A stretch of DNA of 64,000 nucleotides from Cololabis saira (Eukaryota; Chordata; Actinopteri; Beloniformes; Belonidae). Below, one piece after another: positions 1-11,654 of the stretch (its first letter is position 1; every line of letters begins with the position of its first letter). The DNA is taken from positions 17,094,017 through 17,158,016 of the forward strand of contig NC_084587.1 in NCBI RefSeq assembly GCF_033807715.1. Reading direction: 5' to 3'. Both the position numbers and the translations under genes were made by a program. The notes below the pieces were generated by a model, which worked only from the letters and a program-made list of their open reading frames with translations, searched no databases and was not told where the DNA came from.

Positions 1-372
1 ACATCTACATGCAAGTCATACAAGCACTTCCACTGCAGCCCGCCTGAACGTGCACAAGGGTGCGAGGGCCCGTTCATCGCTGCTTGCAGCTTTAATTATC
101 AATGTGACCTTTTTTTTTGTTGAGGAGCTCTTTTAGATCCTTGCTGACCCACGGTTTGTTATTGGGAAAACTTTTCACTGTTCTGGTGGGGATAGTTTTG
201 TTCTCACAAATGTTGATAATGTCAGTCAGACACTCATTGATGGCACTGATGTCATATTTATGTGGCTCACAGAGTGCATCCTAGTCTGTAGCCTCACAAC
301 ACCCCTTTAGAGTTTATTTAGCTTCCTTTTAGATCACCTCCTCGCAAAGTTTTGGTCACAAGTTGCCTCTGG
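1..372 (-). mobile_element. L2-type LINE fragment (endonuclease-RT linker), degenerate
   Basis: The minus strand around 110-210 reads as the linker between endonuclease and reverse transcriptase of an L2/CR1-group LINE, with a peptide containing PTRTVKSFPNNKPWVSKDLK. Positions 340-372 and the continuation at 4772-4800 match, once the intervening element is removed, the L2-type LINE at 24300-24325 and 24859-24900. The fragment runs off the left edge of the window. No intact frame is present. Confidence 0.6.
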
Positions 373-902
373 ATTATGGGCAGGGCTGCACATAATTATT
401 TTGGTCTGGTGCTCAGAGGAGCCCCTGGATATGTGACTTGGGGCTCCAAAAACGCGGTGACCCGTCTCGCCGGATCGATAAAAGAGGGATGCAGGAATAA
501 GTTATAGGCAAAACGATATTTATTCACTTATAAAGATGAATTAACAAATTATGGTGCGTGTTAGTCTGTAGAGTCAGTATAAAAGTTACAGTTTTTATCG
601 GCCAGATTGGGATGCTCACGGCATATTTTGCACCTAGGGTTGCCAACTTTCAGAAATAGAAATAAAGGACGCCCCGATTTCAGCAGCGCAGGAGCCCAAA
701 AAAAGCCCCAAAACTTCTAAACTGCATAAAAATTTGTTTATTTTATATGAAAAAATTTGTTCTTTAATAGCATTGAACTTGCATGACTGTACAGACAGCC
801 AACCAACTAGCAGCTGAAATAGCCTCCTATGCTATGTATGTCCACATCAGCCAAGGTGTAGAATATTGCTTCAGGTAAAGAATATGGTGTAAAAGTTAAC
901 TT

Positions 903-3509
903 ATGAGTCCTGGTACAGATGGGTTCACCAATGAATTTTATAAGAACTACATAGACCTCATCAGCCCAATCTTGGAGAGAGCGTACTCCGATGTTCTGGT
1001 GAAAGGGGAGCTGCCGCCGGCCTGGAAGGAGGTGATCATCTCTGTTATTCCCAAAGAACATAAAGATCCCACAGATTGCGCCTCCTACAGGCCGATTGCA
1101 CTCCTAAATACAGATTGTAAATTGCTGACGTCTATACTGGCTAAACGAGTTGAATTGGTCATCACTACTGTAATACACCCGGATCAGACGGGCTTCATAG
1201 CTGGCCGGCACCTGCCAGATAACATTCGCCGACTACTTAATGTTATGGAATATAGTAATAACTATCCACTCCCCTGCATGGCACTGGCGGTCGATGCCGA
1301 AAAGGCATTTGACCGCGTATCCTGGTCGTTCTTGCTTAAAACCTTGGATAAATTTGGATTTGGCCCAAACTTTAATAGATGGATCCAGCTGTTATATGCT
1401 GCCCCCCAGAGTATGGTCAGAGTCAATGGACATATATCCCAACCTTTTGATCTAGGAAGAGGAACTCGCCAGGGGTGTCCGCTGTCACCACTCCTTTTTG
1501 CGTTAAGCATTGAGCCACTGGCACAGATGATAGGAGAGGACATAGATATTAAAGGTATAGAAATTGGCAACGAAATTCATAAGATCTCACTATATGCGGA
1601 TGACATTTTAGTTTATTTATCAGACCCACTAAATTCAGTTCCAAGGCTGATGGACTGCTTTGTCAAATTTGGAGCCCTCTCAGGGTATAAAGTCAATGTT
1701 AATAAAACCGAAGCCCTGGCCCTGAATACACTTGTAACGCACCAGATGAGAGCAGCATTTTCGTTCAAGTGGCCAAAGGATGGCATTTCCTATTTGGGAA
1801 CCACTATACCACAAAACTTGGATATGTTATACAAGGCAAACTACAATAAATTAATTGACAAGATATCTGCTGATCTTAACAAATGGGCTGTGCTGCCCCT
1901 CACTATTTCAGGCAGAATAGAGAGTATTAGGATGAATGTGCTACCTAGGTTACTATTTCTCTTTCAAACACTGCCCCTCCCGCCCCCAAAAAACATGTTC
2001 ACGATTTTAGACCGCCTCATCTCTAGATTTATCTGGCAGGGAAGGCGCCCCCGTGTAAGATACAAAACTTTGCAGTTATCTAAACAACATGAAGGGTGGG
2101 GACTCCCTCACCTTAGACCAGTGTTTCTCAATCCTGGTCCTCGTGGGCCCCTGTCCTGCATGTTTTAGATGTTTCCCTGCTTCAACACACCTTGATAAAA
2201 GTACCTGTGTCATCAACAGAGTTGTGCAGACCTTGATGACAAGCTAATGAGGACCATTAATTTGAATCAGGTGTGTAGGTGCAAGGAAACATCTAAAACA
2301 TGCAGGACAGGGGCCCACGAGGACCAGGATTGAGAAACACTGCCTTAGACATTATTGGCTGGCCTGTCAGCTAAGGGCTTTGATCATCTGGATTTCAGAT
2401 AAGACGGACACAAGGTGGTTGGAACTTGAGAAGTCACACTGCACTATGGCACCTTTATCTAGGGCTCCATTTACTGAAAATAAATCCCTAGAAGAGACTC
2501 TGGGTAGATGGTCAAAAACTACTCTAGCAGCATGGAGAGAGGTGCAGAAGAATTTTGGCCTCCCTTGTGATGTGTCTGTGTTGTCGGGTGTGGCTCATTT
2601 AAAGGGTTTTATACCTCTAAAATTGGATGCAGGGTACAAAAGATGGGGACATCTAAATCTTGACTACATTCACCAGCTCATTGAGGACCAGGAATTGAAG
2701 ACATTCGAACAGTTGATGAATGAATTCAACCTGCCAAGATCGGATTTCTATAGATATCTTCAGATAAGAAGTTATTTGTTTAAACACCCAGACTGGAACC
2801 GCATTAAAAAAAATCAGACTCCCCGATTGAGCAATACCTGAAAAAAATTCAAAATGGAAAGCACATAGGGAGACCAATATCTAATGTATACCGAATACTG
2901 TCTGCCCTGAAACAAGAAAACACCCTACATATCAAACAAAAATGGGAAGCAGAGCTTGAAATAGAAATAAGGGAGGAGGTTTGGGACAATATTACATCTG
3001 AAATACACAAAGTAACTAATGCAAACCTATGGAGAGAATACCAGTGGATAGTCCATAGATTCTTCAGAACCCCTGGAATCCTTTCCAAAATAGACCCCAA
3101 TCGAACCAGTGAATGTTGGAGAGGGTGCGGGGAAGTCTTTGCAAACCACACACATATATTTTGGAAGTGCCCCCGATTGCACAAATTTTCGTGGGAGATA
3201 TTCCACTTATTGGACAAAGTATTTGTTGTTTCTCTACCCAGGGACCCACTATTGGCCATCCTTGGGGTTATTCCTGATGCAGGGATGAGCAGGAAAAAGA
3301 TATAACTGCTAAATATATTGTTTGCAGCTGCCAAAAAGGCAATAACCCTGAACTGGCTTAAGAAAGACCCTCCAACAGTAGTCACGTTTCAGACAGTAGT
3401 TAAGGGAATTTATGCAATGGAAAAGATAACATGTATGTTGAGATTACAAAATGTACAGTTTACCGATCGATGGGCGCCTTGGTTGAAGGTGGTTGGGGAC
3501 GATTGGTGA
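903..3509 (+). pseudogene. L1-Tx1 ORF2 remnant: reverse transcriptase and C-terminal region
   Basis: The first open part (903-2118 before the MITE) holds the RT palm: a YRPIALLNTD block, AVDAEKAFDRV (motif A), RGTRQGCPLSPLLFAL (motif B) and LYADDILVYL (motif C, catalytic YADD intact). The frame continues after the MITE at 2351-2841. After a frame change it runs to about 3302, ending in a CX3CX7HX4C zinc-knuckle-like cluster around 3117-3172 typical of L1-Tx1 C-termini. A last piece lies at 3307-3509. The endonuclease is missing through 5' truncation, and frameshifts plus the MITE make it non-functional. The ATG at 903 is accidental, formed at the junction. Confidence 0.8.
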
Positions 3510-3893
3510 TGGGCAAGTGCGGGAGGGACCTCTTACCGGATCTTATCATCTTGCACGTCGGCTGATCCACTGGGGATTTGATGGGAAACTGTGGCTGCTG
3601 TTGTCCTATGTTAACTTTGGTGTGTATTTTATCTTCTATAGCCCGTTGGGCTTGTTTGTTTTTTTTCTGTGTTTTTTTTTTTATTTCTTTGTTTTTTTTT
3701 TCTTGGGTAACTAAACGGTCTTTAGGCACAAAGTGTTTTGACGTGTTTTATGTCTTGTTTGTTACCAGTACTGCTATTGTTTTCTTTTCTGGTTTGAAAG
3801 TAGAATGTAAAAATGAAAAGGAGATCGTGTGACATCTGAAATGTGTGATATGTATGAAAATGTTGCTCAATAAACATAAAGTTGAAAAAAAAA
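905..3893 (+). mobile_element. L1-Tx1-type LINE, 5'-truncated, with poly-A tail
   Basis: A LINE insertion bounded by a probable target-site duplication, AAAAGTTAACTTAT at about 891-904 and again at 3891-3904, and ending in a poly-A run after an AATAAA signal near 3870. It starts inside the RT domain, so it is a 5'-truncated dead-on-arrival copy. It landed in a 41-bp tandem repeat belonging to the surrounding hAT-like element. It is interrupted by a 224-bp MITE at 2119-2342. Confidence 0.8.
2119..2342. mobile_element. 224-bp hAT-like MITE inside the LINE
   Basis: Long terminal inverted repeats begin CAGTGTTTCTCAATCCTGG and end with the reverse complement. The arms match for roughly 60 bp. The target duplication CCTTAGAC is exact at 2111-2118 and 2343-2350. 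There is no coding capacity. Confidence 0.9.
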
Positions 3894-4012
3894 AGTTAAC
3901 TTATTTCAATAATTCAACTAGAATATGGTGTAAAAGTTAATTTATTTCAATAATTCAACTAGAATATGGTGTAAAAGTTGATCTATTTCAATAATTCAAC
4001 TTAAAAGGTGAA
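3894..4012. repeat. 41-bp tandem repeat
   Basis: About three copies of a unit containing GAATATGGTGTAAAAGTT and TTATTTCAATAATTCAACT, with period 41 (for example 3921 and 3962). A further partial copy lies at 875-904 on the other side of the LINE, so the LINE landed within the repeat. Confidence 0.75.
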
Positions 4013-4771
4013 ACTAATATATTACCTAGTCTTATTACATGCAAAGCAAGATATGTTGAACCTTTATTTGTTATAATTTTGATGATGGAATTTTTTATTG
4101 ATTTCATAAAATATTCTCAAATTTATTTTTTATTTGGGGTTTTCATAAACTTTGAGCCATAATCAGAGAGCAGCGTCTTGCTGGTGCAGGAAACTGCTGC
4201 ACGCAGTGACGGACACTGGCTGATTTATGGTTCCCCGTTGCACCAACGCAGAGCTTACGGGGTAGGATACGCGGGAACGCGAACGTACGGTATGCGTCGC
4301 CGCGTAACATCATGCAGCCACTTCTCGGCGAACACACGTTTTCTGTTCGATTCGGGTAGTGGTTCAGTTTGGCATCTCTTTGTAGTTGGTGGTGGTGGAA
4401 CGCCAAAATAATTACTTAATGGCGCTTGCTTCTTGGACATTTTGACGAGACGTGTCGGGGTTTGTTCAGTAAAGCTGCTTGCGATCATAGGTCCTTCCAT
4501 CTCTTCCTGCCCAACCCACCGCCGCAACGAGCATGGAGGGGGAGTAAGGACGCGCTGTGATTGGCCAGTACCAACTTTGAGTGGCAGTTCTGGGGAAAAG
4601 CTCTCGCAATAGATTTTTTAATATTAGTATTCTGATCTGGCCACAACCAATAATATGAGCCCCAGCTGTTGGTACGCAAAAGCGCTTCGCAGCACAAGAT
4701 TGACAGCGCACTGTGGATTTTGACGGCGCATGCGCTCTGGCGGCCCACTTATGTGCAGCCCTGATTATGGG

Positions 4772-5880
4772 TTTGTAGGTGGAGGAGAGAAAAAGAAGAT
4801 GAGGTATTATGAGCTGCATTATGCACGGTAACGGGCCACAACGCTGTACTAACCCGCTAAATACTACAAAACAATGGACTGTTAAATGTGCAAACCCGTT
4901 ACAACAGTCACCAGTGCAGCATGGTGGGAGGGGGAGAAAACCTGACGGAAAGTCTGAGCGGACACTTGAACTGTGGGGGTGTGATGTCATAAAGGAGATG
5001 TGATTATGTGTATGGGACCAGAGGGGGTATTGTGGATTTTCTTTTTCCTTTTGCTTTTTTTTTCTTTTTCTCCTGACTGGCAATTGTTACTGCTAAGCAC
5101 CAAGAGACAACAAATCCATCTTGTCATTTTTTTTTAAATAACACTGCCTCCAGTTTATCACTGCTCGGCTAGCTTGGCCACAAAGCTCCCTTTTCCTTTC
5201 TCGCTGCTTTGCTCCTGCCCTACATCCACAATGTGATCCAATTATCTAATCAGCCAATCACATTGCAGGGGCAAACAGAGTATAGCAGCTTGACCACAGC
5301 AGATGCCACTCGTGTCAGCTAAGAAAAAAAAAACTGAGACTATAATTTACAAAGACTCATCAAAATTTCACAATTATTATAATTATCCTATTACTGAGTT
5401 TTTATTTTTTTTAAATTGATACATAGATGTCTCTGATGTGCAATACAGAGAGATCAAGGAAAGATTTGCAGCAGATTAGGGTGATCACAAATCAAGGATG
5501 GAAAGGGTGTTTCTGAAGTATGTCAGTGGGCTGTATGACAGCAGTGAGATGTGTAGAAGGAGTAACAGAAGGGTTTCAGGTGGAAGTGGGACTGCATCAA
5601 GAATTGTCCACAATGGATAATTGACGACTGAAGTCAGACGAGAGTATTTATGGAGTATATTTGCAGTTGATATTGTGGCCTATAATGATAGAAGGGAAAA
5701 TTAATGAAGCATATCAAACAATATAAATCCAAAGATCTTCAATTGGAATCTGCAGCACAGTAGGATTTATTCTAAAATTCTCATAACCTTTGCACAAAGT
5801 TGCTTCAACTTGAAAACCATCATCTTCAAGTTTGTACATTGTACATTTGTACACTCACCCAAAAAAAACCCACAGCAGAT
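4772..5880. other. Repeat-derived intergenic sequence, no gene seen
   Basis: The first about 30 bp continue the left-edge L2-type LINE. The rest is AT-rich with stop codons in all frames, and open stretches here show no family signature. Part of it (5500-5605) is a LINE RT scrap listed separately. Confidence 0.5.
5500..5605 (+). pseudogene. Short LINE reverse-transcriptase scrap (RTE/BovB-like)
   Basis: One plus-strand frame reads AVRCVEGVTEGFQVEVGLHQ, close to the conserved VRCAVGVT...KVEVGLHQG block before motif B of RTE-type reverse transcriptases. Only about 100 bp is recognisable. Confidence 0.5.
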
Positions 5881-5894
5881 AAAAAAAGAAGTTC

Positions 5895-6016
5895 CATTCA
5901 ACCAGCCAATTGACGGCTGCTTGTCCTTATATGGGAAAAAAAAAAGTCTACATAGGTTATTACATCCACTTGTGAAACCTAGGTAACTGTATTTCATGTT
6001 CAAATCACCATTGCTG
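5895..6016 (+). promoter_or_regulatory. Proximal promoter/5' leader of IgR-1
   Basis: A block shared with the other three receptor genes. It has CCAAT at 5906-5910, 111 bp before the start codon, then a TAGGTTATTACATCCACTTG segment and an ATGTTCAAATCACC stretch just before the ATG. The RUNX-like AACCACA seen in genes 2 and 3 is altered here. The promoter role is inferred from conservation and position. Confidence 0.5.
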
Positions 6017-9000
6017 ATGGACGGACTGAGATGCATTCTTATTGCCGCTGGTAATAATACATTTTTTTCATTTTCTAGATGAGATTTTCCAGGAAATATT
6101 TAGTAAATTTATAAATATTTGAACTTTTTATGTTGACCTCTTGAGCTGCATTTTACATTTATTTTTTCTTTTAAATTGGACAATTTTTCTTCATTTATTC
6201 TAAACATAATTGTATTTCTACTTCAGGAATTGATTTATGCTGTCATTTTTGGGTTTCTGGATCACTGATGGAGGTGACAGTCAAACCTGGAGACAACATC
6301 ACTCTGTACTGCGACTGCAAAGTGTCAACCGGAGTATACATAGCATGGTTCAGGAACTGTTCCCATGAGAAACAGCCACGTCTTGTTCTTAATGTATTCA
6401 GTCGTGGTGATTGGAACAACTGTCAAAAACCTCCTCGTTATGAATTTGTGAATAACTCTTCTTCTGATTCTCATGACCTATTAATCATGAACATCTCTGA
6501 TTCTGATGAGGGCTTGTACTACTGTGGAACTAAAGAGGAGAGGGTTGAAGAAAAGTTGACTGAGAATATTATTTACAATTACGGCTACATTACAACAAGG
6601 ATCAAAGTTGGTAAGTACTTTTGTTTTAATTATCTATGTGTGGCTGTGATTGTGTTCACAAAAAATTATATGATTCGACTAAATGATCGTCGAAGTGATG
6701 AAATGTTTTCCTATATATTATGGTATAGCTTTAGAAAAACAAATGTTCCATGAAGATCCACTCTTTTAAAGAGCTGTTGGACAGCAATCCTTTTAACAAT
6801 CAAACGCTATGTATGTAGCACCTTACTACTACAATCTTTATTTCAGACTACAAGATCCATATTGAACATCTTACAATCTTACAATAACCAGCTGCCGCCC
6901 AAAGTGCTTTACATCAATAGCAAATTTGCACAGAGGAGATAAAGGACAAAAAAATCATATTTGAACATAACGCATAAATAAAATCCGTTTCGAAGCATAA
7001 AACCTTTGTGGCAGAAATCTATAAGTGTCTCAGGGTGAGAAGAGAAAATAAAGAATAAGTGCTTCATACAGGAGCTGTTTCTTGTTTTATTTTCTGCAAG
7101 TTTGACAGTGCAGATGGAAGTTCTGTGGAAGTTGTGTCAGTCATCAGTTGACAGTATCCATATGTTCTACATTCACTCTTGGTACCCAATCATCTTAGCA
7201 ATTCAAGGGAGAGAAACAATATGTAGTAAATGGACAATATAAACAACAAGGGATCATTGTTCCTATTCAGTGTTTGCACATCCTAATGTCAATAACTATT
7301 CCTAAAATAAAAAGAGCAAGGTGCTCTTACAGCTAGACGGCTGTGCGGCTGGGGCAATAAGTTCATTAAAGAAAAAAAGTAATCAGAAAACAAAAAGTGC
7401 TTTAGTCGAGAACAAGTTCATATAAAAAAAAGTGAATATATTACGTTTTATGTCACTAACACCGACACTTAAAAACATAAAGGCTGACTAAAATAAAGAT
7501 AAAAAAAAAACACTTGTCAGAATTGTGTGCCAGCACTGATATTAAAAGTAATTCTAAATAAATAGGTTTTTAGCCTTGATTTAAACAAACATTAAAACTT
7601 AAAAATGCATTTTTAACTTGACTGATAGCCAATGGCGACTCCAGGGTAATAGTTAAACAGGCTACAGCATGCATGTGAAGACTGGTTAATGCCAACATAC
7701 AGGGCATTACAATAATTCACCCAGGAGAGCTGGTGAAAGCATGAATTACTTTCTCCAGGTGAAGAAAGTCTTCACCTTGGCAAGAAGACCCAGCTGGTAA
7801 AATGTAATTTTACAACAGATTCAATCTGCTTCCCAAATCTAAAATCATTGTCAAATAAAACCCCCAAGTCTTCCACAAAATAATTACAATTATAAGACAA
7901 ATCACCATAACCTGCCAGGGGAAATGCCATTTCTGCTGTGGTTCCAAATAAAATAGCTTCTGTTTTATCTTTGTTAACATGATGTAAAGCAATGGTTTAC
8001 AAAGGTCCTATAGACAACTTGTATTGTAATAGATGCTATATAAATAAATTGGAATTGAATTGGCATAAAATGGCCAAACACAACAAGAGAGATCTGAATA
8101 CCAGGTGAACCTGGGGTGACATTATATATCTTTTATATTCTGTTTGACTGATGTCAGTTTATGAGTGTAATACTGGCAGATGTTTTTACAGGTTGTTGTT
8201 GAGGCATCTAGCAGAACAGAGGTACATGGCTTGATAACAGAATTAATAGCAGTGGGTTGAGCGGGCACCAGAGGCTGCCATCCTCGTGCAGGCAGCGCAG
8301 GTTCAATTCCCAGCCTGTCAATCTCTACCACATGTCTCTCAACCAAAGTTTCATATCCACTGACTTTCAAAATAAATGCCACTGGAGCTCCAAAAAACCC
8401 TAGGATGATTACAATTTATAGTAGTTATGCCTGTTTAACAGCCGTCTGTAGTCAAATAAGCAGTCTCTCAGAATTTTAATGAACTTTAATGTATATCTGA
8501 AATCCAAGTGACTAATTTCAGAATTTGGAGGGAGTTTAATATCTGATCGAAATATATCTTAAGAAAATGGGCTGAAATTGAGAAAAAGATGAACAATGTT
8601 GCAGCAAGAAGTGCTAATACAAACAAACCAAAAAAATAATAATCCATCAATAAAACCACAACAAATATGGTTGTGTCAGGAAGGTCATCTGATGCAAAAA
8701 TCTGGTCCAAATCAATTTATGGAATAGAATAATTTTCACCAATGTTTCCACCTTTGTTTTTGATCCAGACATCAACAAGGCTCTCCAGGACCATGATTTG
8801 TGCTGGAATCTGGTCTTGTATCTGTGTCCAGCTGTTTCTGTTCTCTCCGCACTCCTCTCTTCTCTTCTGGTCTATAAGTTTTGCCAGAAAACAGGTATAT
8901 GCATCTATATATCTCTTCAGATACAATAAGAGTGCTAATATGATTTTGATGTCCAATGCTAAAATGTCTAATTTGAAAGAATCTGTGTTTTTATCCCCTA

Positions 9001-9372
9001 AGATTCAGCAAAGAGACGTGAAACAAGATACCAAACATCAAAGACACAGGTAAATAAGAGCAATACATTGACCAGTATTATTTTAAGTATTGTTCTTTCT
9101 CATTTTTAAAATCTACACTGAATACAGCAGAGGTAGACTGTGTGCTGTTACTGACAACGTCCTGGGTTTTGTTACAAATTCCTCTGAAAGCTTTTATGTT
9201 CATACAACAACATGATCAACAATGCTTCACAAGAACTGTTCAATCTTAGGCTGAAGACGTGTGTTATGCTGCCCTGGAGATCCGTCCAGGATTACAGAGA
9301 TCAGAGAGGAGGACGACGACTCAGAGTTCAGACTTCTGCACATATTCTGCCATCAAGCCCTCTCAGGTGTAG
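6017..9372 (+). CDS. IgR-1: single V-set Ig transmembrane receptor with ITIM
   Basis: Five exons: 6017-6050, 6227-6610, 8769-8894, 9003-9049 and 9250-9372, all with GT/AG borders and phases 1,1,1,0, giving 237 aa. Residues 1 to about 23 are a hydrophobic signal peptide (MDGLRCILIAAG...). Residues 26-139 are a V-set domain with C40 and C111, W52 and the DEGLYYC F-strand. An extra pair, C42 and C56, resembles the second disulfide of CD300/pIgR/TREM-type domains. C77 is unique to this copy. NIT, NCS, NSS and NIS glycosylation sites are present. The transmembrane segment spans about 150-175 and has no charged residue. The tail has an ITIM at Y203 (VCYAAL) and a looser motif at Y229 (CTYSAI). AATAAA at 9459 follows. 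The likely role is an inhibitory leukocyte receptor recruiting SHP-type phosphatases; ligand unknown. NITR-like or CD300-like are alternatives. It is the only copy with a 2.1-kb repeat-filled second intron. Confidence 0.8.
6840..8110. repeat. Unclassified interspersed repeats in IgR-1 intron 2
   Basis: This intronic sequence contains phrases common in fish interspersed repeats, such as the 7700-8070 stretch ending in GCTATATAAATAAATTGGAA. It has no open frame of note and is absent from the matching intron of IgR-4. I cannot name the family. A related stretch lies at about 58900-59270. Confidence 0.45.
8240..8345 (+). mobile_element. tRNA-derived SINE head
   Basis: Box A-like GTGGGTTGAGCGGGCACC followed about 40 bp later by box B-like GGTTCAATTCC. 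This spacing is that of a tRNA-derived SINE promoter. No cloverleaf acceptor stem pairs, so it is not a functional tRNA gene. Confidence 0.5.
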
Positions 9373-9472
9373 AGATTTAACCTCAACATAGAATGATGTT
9401 GACATATAAATGACAAGAACTAATTTTGTGAATCTTTTTTCTTTTTTATCATTTGTAGAATAAAACTGAGTT

Positions 9473-10860
9473 TTTCAAAAAAGGACCTGAAAAACACTGT
9501 TATGTTCCTTTTCCCCCTCATAAAATTGTAAGACACTTCGACATTGAAGATTCATCCATTCCTTTTCTATACCTGTTGGGTTTTGGGAGCAGGGGGAACC
9601 ATCGGGGTACCCCAAGTCATTGGGAGAGACTTGGGAGTACCCTAATGTGAAGAGGGAGGCATCTTTTGAAAAATCTTCAAGGAGACAAAGTAAAGTATGC
9701 CCAAGTCAAAGTACCACACAAAGATTTCCAAACACTCCCTTTTACACCTGGTATAACACTTCATTTCCATGTACCTCCATTAATCTGAACACGCCTCTTG
9801 CTGTTAAATTCAGGGAAGGCCAGTTCTATAAGAATGGATTGGTTTGGTGCTAATGATGCTAATGACACTAAAATTGCTGACAGTAGTCACACCAACTCAT
9901 TGCTGCCATGTGAGAAGGCCTATTTTTTCCACTACAGTGAAACAAGTGAAAGATGTTCCTTTTTCAAAAGCCTAAATACCAGCCGGCCAGCATATGTTAC
10001 TAACAGCATTCATTTTATTTGTTTTCCATTGAACAAGTTTACATTTTTCATTGCATTCAAGGCAAGTAACACCCTAAAAACACCAGAAAGAGTTGTTTTT
10101 GCAACTATATCAAAGATTATCAAGGACTGAATGGACTTCAAGATGTATATTTTCAGGGCACAGAATGAAGGGAAACCAGTGTTACAGGGTGGACTGAAAT
10201 AGTTGATTCTACTACGGTCTTATCGGTGCCGAGTCTTTCTTGAGATCTGTCCTTCAATTTCAAGCCCCCATGCAACTGTATAGAGGACACAAATTACATT
10301 CAATAACCCCTGAAGCATAATAATGCTGTATGAGAGAGAATGTAATATTGACACAGAGTTCACGTCAACACACACCAAAATTATAATGTATAACTGGCAA
10401 GAGACAGTTTGTTTAGCCACAGTTTTATTGCATGCAGATAAAATTATATACAAAAACAAATGCACGCAGAATTAGAAGCATGGTTTTTTAAGTTTAGTCT
10501 CGCTGTGATTATTCAATGCATGCGTGAGTTAATCAACTTCTACTAATTTGTGGATCCAGCATATTCCAAAATCAATCCAGATAACCCGCAAAGAAAAAAA
10601 AAAGAAACAAACCCAGACTATAGAGCAAATAAAAAACATACAGCTGCCCACGGCATCAGGTGGCCAGCAGCAGTAGCGAAATACAGTCCTCAGGGCAGTA
10701 AAAACTAATACTGGCTGTATTAGAAGAAGGTCCAAAAATGACAGTGTTTATAACATGTTATGTTATATCATGTTACAATTATTCTAAAAATAATACATTT
10801 TTTTCCGCTGCTATTTGTACTAACAAATCGTGCTGATTGGGTGGGCACGGAAGGGTCAGA
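9473..10860. other. 3' flank of unit 1, no gene seen
   Basis: AT-rich sequence whose first part (9500-10160) is recognisably similar to 52240-52920 downstream of IgR-4, including shared phrases around GTACCCCAAG. Open frames are short and not conserved between the two copies, so I read none as a gene. Confidence 0.55.
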
Positions 10861-10929
10861 GGATGAATCTTGACTAAGTAGGAGGCAGTCTGGACTAAGA
10901 GGGCTTCAACTAATTGACCACTGCCTCAT

Positions 10930-11290
10930 AATCCTCCAGGGTTTCATGACAGTTGAGTCTCAGCTTCTTCAGGTAAGCCACGGTCCAGGTTGGCCTGCAG
11001 CCTTTCACTAACTTTTCAAAGACGTCCACCAAGACCCAGCTGTCATGAAGTCACAGGGACTGGAAGACTGTGTCCATTTCTGACATTCCCATTAAAATGA
11101 CATTTGATGCCATCGTCACTAACTCTAAACTATTGCAGGCTTGCAGCCCCTGTAGCTGCCCCCATTTGATGTCCGCCCAAAGTGAATCAATCCCAAAGGA
11201 TGCAGGCCAACAGTGCTCAGCAGGAGAACCCAGGATCCGACTGTGACAAAGCTCTGGAGATTGTCTGCGTTTAAATGGATTTAAACCCTA
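10930..11290. repeat. Duplicated block shared with 56340-56720
   Basis: Both blocks share GTTGAGTCTCAGCT, a GGTTGCCTGCAGCCTTTCA-like phrase and the CACAGGGACTG stretch in the same order. This marks the common 3' flank of units 1 and 4. No continuous frame is conserved. Confidence 0.6.
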
Positions 11291-11654
11291 AAACTTGTCC
11301 CACAAGGAATTTGAACACAGAAAAGAGTTTACTTAGCAGAAACATTGTAATCATTAGCTACAACCCAGACAAACACCATGATGTTGACACAGCGCCCTGG
11401 AGAGGAATAAGCAGACAACTGATCGTACCTCAACTAGATAAAGTTTTCTAGACGAGACTAGAAAGGTATTTACTTTTTGGACTGTGGTAGGAAGCGCAAG
11501 CTTAAATTGAAAACTCAGACGTACAGGAAAAATAAGCTAATTACGCACAGCAAAGCCCCAGATAGGATTCCAGCAAAAAAGGTTTTGGCTGTGAGGGAAC
11601 AATGTTAAACATCAAAATAATCTCCCCCCAAATATATACATACATGCATACATG

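Larger units (their letters stand above)
381..4763. mobile_element. hAT-like non-autonomous element, interrupted by a LINE
   Basis: The ends are inverted repeats: CAGGGCTGCACATAA on the left and TTATGTGCAGCCCTG on the right. They are flanked by an exact 8-bp duplication, ATTATGGG at 373-380 and 4764-4771. An 8-bp duplication with CAG...CTG ends fits the hAT superfamily. Without the LINE inside it, about 1.4 kb remains, with no transposase frame that I recognise. The element sits inside an older L2-type LINE. Its right part (4200-4320) carries a degraded copy of the TGATTTATGGTTCCGCG MITE. Confidence 0.8.

Noticed and set aside
4466..5083. 205-codon minus-strand open frame
   Set aside because: Spans the border of an hAT-like element and LINE sequence; no family features.
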